Positions 50,179 through 59,709 of a stretch of 64,000 nt of DNA are shown here, in pieces. This DNA is from an uncultured Eggerthellaceae bacterium. Its GTDB lineage: Bacteria > Actinomycetota > Coriobacteriia > Coriobacteriales > Eggerthellaceae. Both the position numbers and the translations under genes were made by a program. The stretch covers positions 124,001 through 188,000 of the forward strand of contig CAUDUM010000005.1 of NCBI GenBank assembly GCA_958452575.1. The letters are read 5' to 3'. The notes below the pieces were generated by a model. That model ran no database searches and was not told the DNA's origin. It saw only the letters and a list, made by a program, of their open reading frames with translations. How positions within the stretch are numbered: the first letter of the stretch is position 1; the number at the start of each line of letters is the position of its first letter.

Positions 50179-50682
50179 GTGACGAAGGTCGTCGACAAGA
50201 ACGAGGGCGTGCAGGCGGCGCAGGCCGCAGGCGACGTCGCGGTCTCGCGGCCGGCGTTCGACCTCCACGGCGAGTATCGCTTCAAAGTGGATGACAAAGG
50301 ACGCGTCTCCCTTCCCTCCAAGTTCCGCAAGGTCATCTCGAAAGACCTCGTGGTCACGCTCAACCCTGATGACGAATGCCTGTGGGTGTTCGACCCGGAC
50401 GAGTTCAACCAGTGGATCGACCAGCTGTTCGTGGATAGCTTCGGCAAGTACGACTCCTCGAACAAGCAGCACATCAAGCTCCGCAGCAAGCTGAAGCGCC
50501 GCTCGGAAGACGTGCAGGTCGACGCCTCCGGTCGAATCATGCTGCCCGCCAAGATGCGCGCAGCGGTCGACATCGACAAGGACGTTGTCATCGTGGGAAA
50601 CACGGGCTACTTCGAGGTGTGGGATGCGAAGCGTTGCGACGAGGCGGACGAGGACGTCGACCTCGACCTCCTGTTCCACTAG
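50179..50682 (+). CDS. mraZ: MraZ, transcriptional repressor of the dcw cluster
   Basis: The 167-residue protein has two MraZ/AbrB-like half-domains with the DNA-binding motif DxxxR: DDKGRVSLPSKFR and DASGRIMLPAKMR. It has a ~27-residue N-terminal extension before the first beta strand relative to typical ~143-residue MraZ. The start is GTG at 50179 with GGAAGGAAG. It is the first gene of the dcw cluster; boxes in its own promoter fit autoregulation. Confidence 0.95.
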   Translation: MTKVVDKNEGVQAAQAAGDVAVSRPAFDLHGEYRFKVDDKGRVSLPSKFRKVISKDLVVTLNPDDECLWVFDPDEFNQWIDQLFVDSFGKYDSSNKQHIKLRSKLKRRSEDVQVDASGRIMLPAKMRAAVDIDKDVVIVGNTGYFEVWDAKRCDEADEDVDLDLLFH

Positions 50683-50700
50683 TCGCCGGACGTGAGCTGC

Positions 50701-51657
50701 ATGACAAACCAATATCGGCATACACCGGTTCTGCTCGCCGAGTGCCTCGAATATCTGAACCTTGAATCGAAGCACACATTCGTGGACGCAACGCTCGGCG
50801 GCGCAGGCCACTCCCTCGAAGCTGCCAAGAGGCTAGGGAAGGCCGGAACGCTCATCGGCATCGATCAGGACGACATGGCCCTTGAGGCCGCCGCCCTAAA
50901 ACTCGGGATGATGCCGGAGGCGGACCGACCGAACATCGAGCTTCTGCACGGCAACTTCGGGGATATGGACGAGTTGCTCCTCTCCGCGGAGGTTCCCGGG
51001 ATCGATGCGTTCCTGTTCGATCTCGGGGTTTCGTCTCCGCAGCTGGACGTGCCCTCGCGCGGCTTCTCCTTCAAGGAGAACGGCCCCCTTGATATGCGGA
51101 TGGATCCGGGAAAACAAACCCTAACCGCAGAAGAGATCGTCAACACCAGAAACGCAGCTGATCTCGCTCGGATCATCCGTGCCAACTCCGATGAGAAGTG
51201 GGCCAGCCGCATCGCGGAGTTCATCGTGCGCGAGCGCGAGAAGGCTCCCATCACGCAGACCGAGCAGTTGGTGGACATCATCAAAGCCGCCATCCCTGCT
51301 TCGGCCCGCCGTGCGGGAGGGCATCCTGCCAAGCGCACGTTCCAAGCGCTGCGCATCGAGGTGAACGGAGAGCTCGATGTGCTGCGTCGCGGACTTGACG
51401 CGGCGATCCGCTGGCTCAATCCCGGCGGGCGCGTGGCGGTGATCAGCTACCACTCGCTGGAGGATCGCATTGTCAAGGACACGTTCGCGTCGCTCGCGAA
51501 CCGCTGCACCTGCCCGCCGGACTTTCCGACGTGCATGTGCGGCAAGAAGCCGATAGTGAAGGTCATCACGCGTCGACCGCTGCTTCCCACGGCAGAAGAG
51601 ATCGAACGCAACCCGCGTGCGCGCAGCGCCAAGCTGCGCGTGGCGGAGCGTCTGTGA
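50701..51657 (+). CDS. rsmH: 16S rRNA (cytosine-1402-N4)-methyltransferase
   Basis: The 318-residue SAM-dependent enzyme (RsmH/MraW) has HTPVLLAECLEYL at the start, FVDATLGGAGHS as SAM loop, FDLGVSSPQLD, and near the end RVAVISYHSLEDRIVK and RNPRARSAKLRVAERL. It modifies C1402 of 16S rRNA. ATG 50701 is chosen; an in-frame GTG at 50692 is possible. The following 112 bases to the ftsL-like gene show no clear signal. Confidence 0.96.
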   Translation: MTNQYRHTPVLLAECLEYLNLESKHTFVDATLGGAGHSLEAAKRLGKAGTLIGIDQDDMALEAAALKLGMMPEADRPNIELLHGNFGDMDELLLSAEVPGIDAFLFDLGVSSPQLDVPSRGFSFKENGPLDMRMDPGKQTLTAEEIVNTRNAADLARIIRANSDEKWASRIAEFIVREREKAPITQTEQLVDIIKAAIPASARRAGGHPAKRTFQALRIEVNGELDVLRRGLDAAIRWLNPGGRVAVISYHSLEDRIVKDTFASLANRCTCPPDFPTCMCGKKPIVKVITRRPLLPTAEEIERNPRARSAKLRVAERL

Positions 51658-51769
51658 AAAAACGATACCAAGCGACCGAAGGGGCCGTGCGGCTCCCTCG
51701 GTCTTGAGCGCTTGCAACGCCGACTGCTCTAAACGCAGCTGAAACGGAACGAGGAAGGAGGTTGGCAGC

Positions 51770-52237
51770 ATGAGCGCGGTTCCCGCATATTCATATCCCC
51801 AGCCTCAGCGCCAGCCCAAGCGCGATCCTCGTCCGCAGATCCGCGCCATCCCCGGCGGGGGTCGGCGACCTCAGGAGCAAGGCGTATCCATCCAAACGGT
51901 CACACTGGTCAAAGTGGCCGTCGCCGCGATCATCGCGTTCGCGCTCATCTGCTGCGTGCGCGTGGCGCTGTCGGCTGCCACGGTGACGACCGAGATGGAA
52001 TCCCAGCAGATCAGCCAGCAGATCTCCCAGGCGCGCGAACAGGGCAACGCCTTGGAGGTGTCCTATAGCACCCTTGCCAACCCGTCACAGGTCAAGATGG
52101 CCGCGGCGGGCATGGGCATGGTCGTTCCCGAGACCGTCGAGTACATCGATCTCGGCGTGGACGTCGTGGCGACCGACGAGGCGGGCAACCTGTCGTTGAC
52201 GCAGAGCCTGGAACGCGCCGGCGGCTTGGAGGGCTAG
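51770..52237 (+). CDS. FtsL/DivIC-like small membrane protein
   Basis: The 155-residue protein has a Pro/Arg/Gln-rich cytoplasmic N-terminus (residues 1-40), one membrane helix (VKVAVAAIIAFALICCV), then a short coiled-coil-like stretch (EMESQQISQQISQAREQ). Position between rsmH and the division PBP gene is that of ftsL. It likely forms part of the divisome core. AAGGAGG precedes the ATG. Sequence conservation in FtsL is low, so the call relies on topology and order. Confidence 0.75.
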   Translation: MSAVPAYSYPQPQRQPKRDPRPQIRAIPGGGRRPQEQGVSIQTVTLVKVAVAAIIAFALICCVRVALSAATVTTEMESQQISQQISQAREQGNALEVSYSTLANPSQVKMAAAGMGMVVPETVEYIDLGVDVVATDEAGNLSLTQSLERAGGLEG

Positions 52238-52242
52238 CCCCC

Positions 52243-54063
52243 ATGGCTCCGCAACGCCCCGCATCGGAGCATCGCGGCGCGCGGCGCTCCGGCGCCGGGC
52301 GCCGATCCCGCAACGCGCAATCGCATCGCACCCGCACGTCCTCCACGGCGCAGGCGATCGATTCCAACCGCGCGTTCATCCCCGTGCTCATATTCGCCGC
52401 ATTGGCGCTCATCGTGTTCTTCAGGCTGCTCTACCTGCAGGTCATCGTGGCGGGGGAGTATTCCCAGCAGGCCGAGGAGGCGCGCTTGGTGAGCGTTGAT
52501 GTGGACGCGCGGCGCGGCACCATCTACGACCGCAACGGCAGCGTGCTGGCAATCAGCGTCGACGCGACGACCGTGTACTGCAATCCCGCCGAGGTCAACG
52601 ACGCAGGCCGCGCGGCCCAGCTGCTCTCCGAGATGCTGGGCGGGCAGATCGCCGACTACCTTGACATCCTCACGCGATCGAACACCTCGTTCGCCTACAT
52701 CGACCAGAAGATCGACGTCGACAAGGGCAGCGAGCTCAAGACGCGGCTCGACGAAGAGGGGATCAAGGGCGTCTACTTCTTGGACGACACGCGCCGCGAG
52801 TATCCCAACGGGCAGGTGGGCGGCCAGCTGGTGGGCGCCTGCGAGATCGCCATCGACGAGGAGAGCGGCACCGAGTACTACTCTGGCATCTCCGGGCTCG
52901 AGGCGTACTACGACGACATCCTTTCCGGCACCCCGGGCAAATACGTCGCCGAGCGCGGCCAGTACGGCGTGCCCATCCCCGGCGGCGTGCACGAGGACAC
53001 GCCCGCCGTGGACGGCCAGGACATCGTCGTCTCGATCGACATCACGCTGCAGGGCTATCTGGAGGAGCGGCTGGCCCAGGGCATCGAGGAGGTCGAGGGC
53101 ACCGGCGGCAACGCCGTGGTCATGGAGGCAGGCACGGGCGAGATCTACGCCGCAGCGTCGCTTCCGTACTTCAACCCCGCCGACCGCTCGGTGGTGGAGG
53201 AAGGCGCCACGCAGCTCAAGAGCGTCACCGACCTGCTGGAGCCCGGCTCGATCTTCAAGACCGTGTCGACGCTGGCGATCCTGGAGACGGGCACCATGGG
53301 TCCCGACGACGAGCTGTTCTGCCCCGCCTACATCACCGCCGACGGATACGCCATCTCGGACGCGCACGATCGCGGCGACCAGACGATGACGCTGCGCCAG
53401 ATCCTGGACCAGTCCTCCAACGTGGGCATCTCGCTGGCCGTCGAGAACATGGGCTTCGAAGAGCTCTACAACCATATCGTTAAGTACGGTCTGCACTCCG
53501 ACACCGGCGTGGACTACCCCGGCGAGGGCGAAGCGGGCACCGACGCTTTGGGATATCTGGTGCCCTTTGAGAACTGGAGCCGCGTGACGGGCTACAACGT
53601 GAGCTTCGGTCAGGGCATCTCGGTCACGCCGCTTCAGATGACGCGCTTCTACGGCGCGATCATCAACGACGGCGTCGCATGCACCCCGCACTTCCTGATC
53701 AGCAAGCCGCAGACGGGCGAGGTCGCTGAGTTCGAGACCGAGCAGATCGTCGAGAACACCTCGGCGCTGCCCACGATGATCGACATGCTCAAGACCGTGG
53801 TCACCGACGGCACGGGCAAGGATGCGGCCATCGAGGGCTTCGAAGTGGCGGGCAAAACGTCCACCGCCGAGATCTACGACGAGGAGAACGGCGGATACCG
53901 CGACGGGGTGTACAACCTCTGCTTCACGGGGTTCCTGGCGGATTCGTCAAGCCAATTGGTATGTTTTGTGGGCGCTAACGAGGTTCCCTACGAGCGCAAC
54001 GTGACGCCGATTTTTAAAGATATAATGTCAACGGCGATCGATCGGTTCAAGATCACGCCTTAA
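52243..54063 (+). CDS. ftsI: Division-type transpeptidase (FtsI/PBP2B-like, class B PBP)
   Basis: The 606-residue protein has a cytoplasmic basic N-terminus, one membrane helix (FIPVLIFAALALIVFFRLLYL), a pedestal domain (RRGTIYDRNGSVLAIS) and the transpeptidase: SIFK with Ser336, SSN at 391-393, and a third motif reading KTS (538-540) rather than the usual KTG. It cross-links septal peptidoglycan. It starts 6 bases after the ftsL-like gene. The identity is firm; the KTS variant is unusual. Confidence 0.94.
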   Translation: MAPQRPASEHRGARRSGAGRRSRNAQSHRTRTSSTAQAIDSNRAFIPVLIFAALALIVFFRLLYLQVIVAGEYSQQAEEARLVSVDVDARRGTIYDRNGSVLAISVDATTVYCNPAEVNDAGRAAQLLSEMLGGQIADYLDILTRSNTSFAYIDQKIDVDKGSELKTRLDEEGIKGVYFLDDTRREYPNGQVGGQLVGACEIAIDEESGTEYYSGISGLEAYYDDILSGTPGKYVAERGQYGVPIPGGVHEDTPAVDGQDIVVSIDITLQGYLEERLAQGIEEVEGTGGNAVVMEAGTGEIYAAASLPYFNPADRSVVEEGATQLKSVTDLLEPGSIFKTVSTLAILETGTMGPDDELFCPAYITADGYAISDAHDRGDQTMTLRQILDQSSNVGISLAVENMGFEELYNHIVKYGLHSDTGVDYPGEGEAGTDALGYLVPFENWSRVTGYNVSFGQGISVTPLQMTRFYGAIINDGVACTPHFLISKPQTGEVAEFETEQIVENTSALPTMIDMLKTVVTDGTGKDAAIEGFEVAGKTSTAEIYDEENGGYRDGVYNLCFTGFLADSSSQLVCFVGANEVPYERNVTPIFKDIMSTAIDRFKITP

Positions 54064-54109
54064 CGGTCAAAAGACCTGATGGTTGAGGATACATGTGCAG
54101 GGGGGCAGA

Positions 54110-55615
54110 ATGGCTAAGACTTGCGCCCAGCTTTTCGAGGGTATGGACGGCACGATCATCGGCAATCCGGACGTGGAGGTGTCCGGCATCGCCTACCGCA
54201 GCGACAAGGTGCAGCCGGGCGACGCGTTTTTCTGCATCGTAGGGCTGAAGGCCGACGGGCATTCGTTCGCCCAGGACGCCATCGACCGCGGGGCGAAGGT
54301 GCTCGTGGTCCAGCGCAAGGTCTACCTTGCGGATGCCACCGACGTCACCGAGGTGGTGGTTCCCGACACGCGCAAGGCGATGGCCCAGGTCGCCGCCAGC
54401 TTCCATGACAACCCCTCCCAGGATTTCGCGCTGGTGGGCGTCACGGGCACCAACGGCAAGACCACCACGACGTTTCTGGTGGAGCATATCGCGCGCGTGG
54501 CCGGCAGGCGCACGGGCGTGATCGGCACCGTCGGCGTCCGCGTGGGCGACGAGCGCGAGAAATCCGCGCACACCACGCCCGAGTCTCCCGACCTCCAGTC
54601 CCTGTTCGCGCGGATGCGCGACGCGCATTGCGACGTGGTCGCCATGGAGGTGAGCTCCCATGCGCTGGATCTGCGGCGCACGTGGGCGACGCGGTTCGCC
54701 GTGACGGCGTTCACCAACCTCACGCAGGACCATCTGGACTACCATCACACGTTCGAGGCGTATTTCGAGGCCAAGGCGCTGCTGTTCTCCAAGGACTATC
54801 CCGCCAAGCGCGTCATCTGCATCGATGACAAATGGGGCCGCGAGCTGCTGCGCCGCTGCTCGGCGGCGGGCGACAACATCGTCACGACCGGCTTCGATCC
54901 TTCCGCCCAGATCCATCCGGGCGAGGTCGTCTACGCGCCCACGCACACCAGCGTCGAGCTGCACGTGCGCGGTGAGCGCTTCCGCTTCGACTATCCGCTG
55001 GCGGGCCGCTTCAACGTGTCCAACATCATGAACGCGTTCGGCATCGGGCTGCAGCTGGGCATCCCCGCGCAGCTCATCGTGCAGGCGCTCTCCGAAGCCC
55101 CGCAGGTTCCGGGCCGCCTCGAGCGCGTTCACGCCGCCCACGACGGCGGCGTGTCGGTGTTCGTCGACTATGCCCACACTCCCGACGCGCTCAAAAAGGC
55201 GCTCGGCTCCATCAAGGCGCTCACGCCCGGCCGCACGCTGTGCGTGTTCGGCTGCGGCGGCGACCGCGACGCCGGCAAGCGCTCCATCATGGGACGCGAG
55301 GCCCTTGAGGCGGACTTCGCGATCGTGACCTCGGACAATCCCCGCAGCGAGGATCCGCTCGCCATCATCGCCGACATCGAAAGCGGCATGGGCGCGGGCG
55401 AGGGGCGCTACGAGGTGGTGCCCGACCGCCGTGCTGCCATCGCGCGCGCACTCGAGGTCGCACAGGCGGGCGATTCGGTGCTGATCGCCGGCAAGGGGCA
55501 TGAGGACTACCAGCTCATCGGCGATCAGGTGCTGCATTTCGACGACCGCGAGGTCGCCGCCGAGGAGCTCGAGCGCCGTTTCGGCGCGGCATGCGCGGGC
55601 GAGGAGGTCGAATAG
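54110..55615 (+). CDS. murE: UDP-MurNAc-L-Ala-D-Glu ligase MurE
   Basis: The 501-residue cytoplasmic ligase adds the third residue of the stem peptide. ATP loop TGTNGKTTTT, SSHALDLRR, and LTQDHLDYH are MurE hallmarks. The specificity motif is DNPR (residues 409-412), the version found in meso-diaminopimelate-adding enzymes; lysine-adding enzymes carry other residues. ATG 54110 follows AGGGGGG. murF begins directly after the stop. Confidence 0.94.
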   Translation: MAKTCAQLFEGMDGTIIGNPDVEVSGIAYRSDKVQPGDAFFCIVGLKADGHSFAQDAIDRGAKVLVVQRKVYLADATDVTEVVVPDTRKAMAQVAASFHDNPSQDFALVGVTGTNGKTTTTFLVEHIARVAGRRTGVIGTVGVRVGDEREKSAHTTPESPDLQSLFARMRDAHCDVVAMEVSSHALDLRRTWATRFAVTAFTNLTQDHLDYHHTFEAYFEAKALLFSKDYPAKRVICIDDKWGRELLRRCSAAGDNIVTTGFDPSAQIHPGEVVYAPTHTSVELHVRGERFRFDYPLAGRFNVSNIMNAFGIGLQLGIPAQLIVQALSEAPQVPGRLERVHAAHDGGVSVFVDYAHTPDALKKALGSIKALTPGRTLCVFGCGGDRDAGKRSIMGREALEADFAIVTSDNPRSEDPLAIIADIESGMGAGEGRYEVVPDRRAAIARALEVAQAGDSVLIAGKGHEDYQLIGDQVLHFDDREVAAEELERRFGAACAGEEVE

Positions 55616-57124
55616 ATGCGGCTTTCAATCGCTGAGATCATCGACGTGACCGGCGGCAAGGCCGTCGTCGCGGCGTCCGACGCCCAGGCGTCGGCGTGCG
55701 CCGTCACCTGGGATTCGCGCGAAGCGGGCGAAGGCTGCCTGTACGTGGCGCTGCCCGGCGAGCGGGTAGACGGCCATGACTTCGTGGAGGCCGCCATCCG
55801 CGCGGGCGCGGCTTGCGCCCTCGTCTCGCGCGAACCCGCCGAGGCGGCCCTCGGCGCCGCGCGCGCTGCCGGCGCCGCCATCGTCGAAGTGGCCGACACC
55901 CAGCAGGCGCTGGTCGATCTCGCGCGCTGCTGGCGCACCCGCCTAGGCGGACGCGTTATCGGCCTGACGGGCTCCAGCGGCAAGACGACGACGAAGAACC
56001 TGGTGCGCGACGTGCTGTCCGCGGCGTTTCCCGTGACGGCAACCTCGGGCAACCAGAACAACGAGCTGGGCGTCCCCCGGACCCTCCTTGCGGCATCCGC
56101 CGACGACGGCGCCGTGGTGGTGGAGATGGGCATGCGCGGCAGCGGTCAGATCGAGCACCTCTGCGAATACGCGCATCCCGATTGGGGGCTTGTCGTCAAC
56201 ATCGGCACCAGCCATATGGAGCTTCTGGGGTCGCGCGAGAACATCGCGCGCGCCAAAGCCGAGCTTTTCGAGGCGCTGCCCGAGGGCGGCTGGGCCTTCC
56301 TCAACGGCGATGACGACTTCGCGGGCTTCATGCGCGAGCATGCCCGTCTGGACGAGCGCGGCGTGCGCGTCGCGGTGTTCGACGGGTCGCCCGACGCCGC
56401 CGAACGCATGCGTGCTGTTTCGGCAGGCGAGGGATCCGCTGGCGCTGCGCGATGCGGAGATGCTCTGGCATGGGCCGAGGAAATCGATCTTGACGACGCG
56501 GGCTGTGCCTCGTTCACGCTCTGCCTGGCGGGATTTCCCGGCCAGGAGGAGGGCTGCACGGAGCGCGTGCGCTGCAAGCTGTCGCTGAGGGGGCTGCACA
56601 ACGTGGGCAACGCCTGCTCCGCGGCCGCCGTCGGCCGCGCCTGCGGCATGACACCCGATGCGATCGCGGGGGCGCTCGGCGCCGCCCAGCCCGAGTCAGG
56701 CCGCGCGCAGGTGCTGCGTACGGCTGCCGGGGTGACGGTGGTCGACGATTCGTACAACGCCAACCCCGACTCCATGAGAGCGTCGCTGCGCACGTTCGCG
56801 GCGCTCAAGGCGCAGGGACGCAAGATCGCGATCCTCGGCGATATGGGAGAGCTGGGCCCGGTCTCAGAAGAAGGGCATGCCCAAGTGGGCTACGATGCAG
56901 CATCCGCCGGCGTCGATCTGCTCGTGTGCGTGGGGCCGCTTGCCCGGGGCATAGCGAATGCCGCCGTCGAGACGGGGCTTGCCGCGGAGCGCGTCGTTTG
57001 CGTGGAAGACGCCGCTGCGGCTTTGGCGTATGCGCGTCCCCTGGTTGGAAAGGGCGATGCGGTGCTGGTGAAAGCCTCGCATTCCGTCGGTCTTGAGAAA
57101 GTGGTGGAAGGGCTGGTCGACTAG
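55616..57124 (+). CDS. murF: UDP-MurNAc-tripeptide--D-Ala-D-Ala ligase MurF
   Basis: The 502-residue enzyme adds D-Ala-D-Ala to the tripeptide. TGSSGKTTTKNL is the ATP loop, EMGMRGSGQIEHL and VVDDSYNANPDSM are MurF hallmarks. The ATG directly abuts the murE stop, so translation is coupled. mraY starts one base after its stop. Confidence 0.96.
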   Translation: MRLSIAEIIDVTGGKAVVAASDAQASACAVTWDSREAGEGCLYVALPGERVDGHDFVEAAIRAGAACALVSREPAEAALGAARAAGAAIVEVADTQQALVDLARCWRTRLGGRVIGLTGSSGKTTTKNLVRDVLSAAFPVTATSGNQNNELGVPRTLLAASADDGAVVVEMGMRGSGQIEHLCEYAHPDWGLVVNIGTSHMELLGSRENIARAKAELFEALPEGGWAFLNGDDDFAGFMREHARLDERGVRVAVFDGSPDAAERMRAVSAGEGSAGAARCGDALAWAEEIDLDDAGCASFTLCLAGFPGQEEGCTERVRCKLSLRGLHNVGNACSAAAVGRACGMTPDAIAGALGAAQPESGRAQVLRTAAGVTVVDDSYNANPDSMRASLRTFAALKAQGRKIAILGDMGELGPVSEEGHAQVGYDAASAGVDLLVCVGPLARGIANAAVETGLAAERVVCVEDAAAALAYARPLVGKGDAVLVKASHSVGLEKVVEGLVD

Positions 57125-57125
57125 C

Positions 57126-58175
57126 ATGTTCTCGTTCTTTTCTCACTATCCCACCTTCCTGGTGTTTTTGGCCATCGTGATCGCCGCGGCGTTGACGATG
57201 GCGTTCATGCCGCTGTGGATCCGCATGCTGCGCTCCAGCCACATCGGCCAGCAGGTGCGCGCCGACGGTCCCCAGAGCCATCTGGTCAAGCAGGGCACGC
57301 CCACCATGGGCGGCGTCGTCATGCTCGTCGCCGTCGCGATCACGATCGTGCTTGTGGCCGGGCCCTCGCCCGACACGTTCCTGCTGGCGGGCGCGACGCT
57401 CGTCGCCGGTGCGCTGGGCCTGATCGACGACGCCTCCAAGGTCGTCCACGAGCGCTCGCTGGGCCTGACCCCCAAAGCCAAGCTCGTCGGCCAGTTCCTC
57501 GTGTCGACGCTGTTCGGCCTTTTGGCGGTCAACCTCGTCGGCATCGCGCCGACCGTCGAGATCCCGTTTGTCACCACGATCGACCTGGGCATCCTCACCT
57601 CCAACTTCACCGTGGGCGATGCGGTGATCACCGTCCCGTGGCTCTACCTCGTGTTCGTGGACATCCTGCTCATGGGCATGTGCAACGCCGTCAACCTCAC
57701 CGACGGCCTCGACGGCCTTGCGGCGGGCACGGTCATGATCGTGATGATCGTCATGGCCGCCATCGCGTACCGCTCAGATCTGCTGGACCCCGCGATCTTC
57801 GCGGCGGCGCTGGCGGGCGCCTGTATCGGCTTCCTCTGGTTCAACTCCTATCCCGCCGACATCTTCATGGGCGACACGGGCTCGCTGGCGCTGGGCATGG
57901 CGCTCGGCTGCTTGGCGGTCCTCACCAAATCCGAGTTCATCGTGCTGATCATCGGCGGCCTGTTCGTCGCCGAGGCGGTGTCGGTCATGCTGCAGGTCTT
58001 CTACTTCAAGCGCACCAAGAAAAGGTTGTTCCTCATGGCGCCCCTGCACCATCACTTCGAGAAGAAGGGCTGGAAGGAGACGCGGGTCGTCGTGCGCTTC
58101 TGGATCGTCTCCGGCGTTTTGGCGGCCATCGGCTTTTTCATCTACTTTGCCGAATCCATGATGGTGGTGAGCTAG
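57126..58175 (+). CDS. mraY: Phospho-MurNAc-pentapeptide transferase MraY
   Basis: The 349-residue membrane enzyme makes lipid I from UDP-MurNAc-pentapeptide and undecaprenyl phosphate. About ten helices; hallmarks KQGTPTMGGVVML, LIDDASKV, NLTDGLDGLAAG, and PLHHHFEKKGW. ATG 57126. Confidence 0.97.
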   Translation: MFSFFSHYPTFLVFLAIVIAAALTMAFMPLWIRMLRSSHIGQQVRADGPQSHLVKQGTPTMGGVVMLVAVAITIVLVAGPSPDTFLLAGATLVAGALGLIDDASKVVHERSLGLTPKAKLVGQFLVSTLFGLLAVNLVGIAPTVEIPFVTTIDLGILTSNFTVGDAVITVPWLYLVFVDILLMGMCNAVNLTDGLDGLAAGTVMIVMIVMAAIAYRSDLLDPAIFAAALAGACIGFLWFNSYPADIFMGDTGSLALGMALGCLAVLTKSEFIVLIIGGLFVAEAVSVMLQVFYFKRTKKRLFLMAPLHHHFEKKGWKETRVVVRFWIVSGVLAAIGFFIYFAESMMVVS

Positions 58176-58176
58176 C

Positions 58177-59697
58177 ATGGGCGCGTCAGAGCGACAGACC
58201 CTGATTCGCCGTGGGGCGGACCGGCTCGGCAACGTGCTCGTCTTGGGCCTGGGCAAAAGCGGCGCGGCGGTGGTCGACTACTGCCTGCCGCTTCTGGGCG
58301 ATCGCGTGACGGGGCTCTACGTTGCGGCGGGAGCCCGTACGCAGGCCTCCGAGGAGGCCGCTCGGCGCTTCGGCGAGAAGGGCGCCGTCGTCGCGTTCGG
58401 CGACGATGCGGTCGATGCGCTGGCAGGGCAGGTTCCCGGCGGGCGGTTCGACCTGTGCGTGCCCAGCCCGGGCATCGCGCCTTCGACCGAGCTGTACCGA
58501 CGCGGCGCGGAGCTTTCCGCGGAGATCGTCGGAGAAGTCGAGCTTGCCTGGCGCGAAAGCGCCCCTTCGTCGCGCTGGGTCGCCATCACGGGCACCAATG
58601 GCAAGACCACGGTCACCTCGCTTGCGGCGCACCTGCTGCGCGAGGCGGGGATGGATGCCGTCGCCGTCGGCAACATCGGCGACACCTGCCTTGCCGCGGT
58701 GGCGGAGCGCCCCGACCGCGTGTTCGTGGCGGAAACGTCGTCCTACCAGCTGGAGTCCACGTCGCGCTTCGCCCCCGATGCGGCGGTGCTGCTCAACATC
58801 ACGCCCGATCATCTCAAATGGCACGGTTCGTTCGAAGCGTACCGCGATGCCAAGTTCAAGATCCTGGCCAACCTGGCAGAGGTTGCGGGCGCCACGGTGG
58901 TGCTCGACGCCACCGACGACGAGGTGCGCGCCAAAATCCGCTCGCTCAAGTCCCTGGATGCCGCCGAGCGCGGGTTCTCCTACATCCCCGTCGGCACCAA
59001 GGCGGGCTATTCCGGCGACATGCGCGTCGCGTGCGGTGCCGACAACGCCGCCTTCGCCGATGCGGACGGCATGCTGACGGTAGCGTTCGAGGGGACGGAG
59101 CACCGCCTTGTCGCGACGTCGGGTCTGCAGATCAAGGGTTCCCACAACGTGGGCAACGCCCTTGCCGCCGCCGCCGCCGCGATAGCGCTGGGCGCGGATG
59201 ACGAGGCGGTCGCGCGCGGCCTGCGCTCGTTCGCGCCGCTCGAGCACCGCATCGAGCCGTGCGGCACCATCCGCGGCGCCGCCTGCTACAACGATTCCAA
59301 GGCGACCAACGTCGACGCGTCGCTCAAAGCGATCGCGGCGTTTCCCGAGGCGCGTCCGATCATCCTGCTCGGCGGCGACGACAAGGGTACCGACCTCGCC
59401 CCGCTGGTCGAGGCCGCCCATCGCCATGCCCGCGCCGTCGTGTGCTTCGGCGCGGCGGGCGAGCGCTTCGAAGGCGCGTTCGACGCCGCGCAGGCGGATG
59501 CCCCGCAGGGGTTCTCGCCGCTACGCGCCGCTAACCTGGCCGATGCGCTCGACGCCGCCTGCGATATCGCGCAGGCGGGCGATGTGATCCTGCTGTCGCC
59601 CGCGTGCGCGTCGTTCGACGAGTTCAGCTGCTTCGAGGAGCGCGGCCGGGTCTTCAAAGAGCTCGTCGCCGAGCGCGCCGCGCGCTTCGGCGCGTAA
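58177..59697 (+). CDS. murD: UDP-MurNAc-L-alanine--D-glutamate ligase MurD
   Basis: The 506-residue ligase adds D-Glu. Rossmann-like N-terminus VLVLGLGKSG, ATP loop TGTNGKTTVTSL, NITPDHLKWHGS, and YNDSKATNVDA are MurD hallmarks. One base separates it from the mraY stop. Slightly longer than E. coli MurD (438) because of extra segments in the central domain. Confidence 0.95.
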   Translation: MGASERQTLIRRGADRLGNVLVLGLGKSGAAVVDYCLPLLGDRVTGLYVAAGARTQASEEAARRFGEKGAVVAFGDDAVDALAGQVPGGRFDLCVPSPGIAPSTELYRRGAELSAEIVGEVELAWRESAPSSRWVAITGTNGKTTVTSLAAHLLREAGMDAVAVGNIGDTCLAAVAERPDRVFVAETSSYQLESTSRFAPDAAVLLNITPDHLKWHGSFEAYRDAKFKILANLAEVAGATVVLDATDDEVRAKIRSLKSLDAAERGFSYIPVGTKAGYSGDMRVACGADNAAFADADGMLTVAFEGTEHRLVATSGLQIKGSHNVGNALAAAAAAIALGADDEAVARGLRSFAPLEHRIEPCGTIRGAACYNDSKATNVDASLKAIAAFPEARPIILLGGDDKGTDLAPLVEAAHRHARAVVCFGAAGERFEGAFDAAQADAPQGFSPLRAANLADALDAACDIAQAGDVILLSPACASFDEFSCFEERGRVFKELVAERAARFGA

Positions 59698-59709
59698 AGG
59701 AGGATCGTC

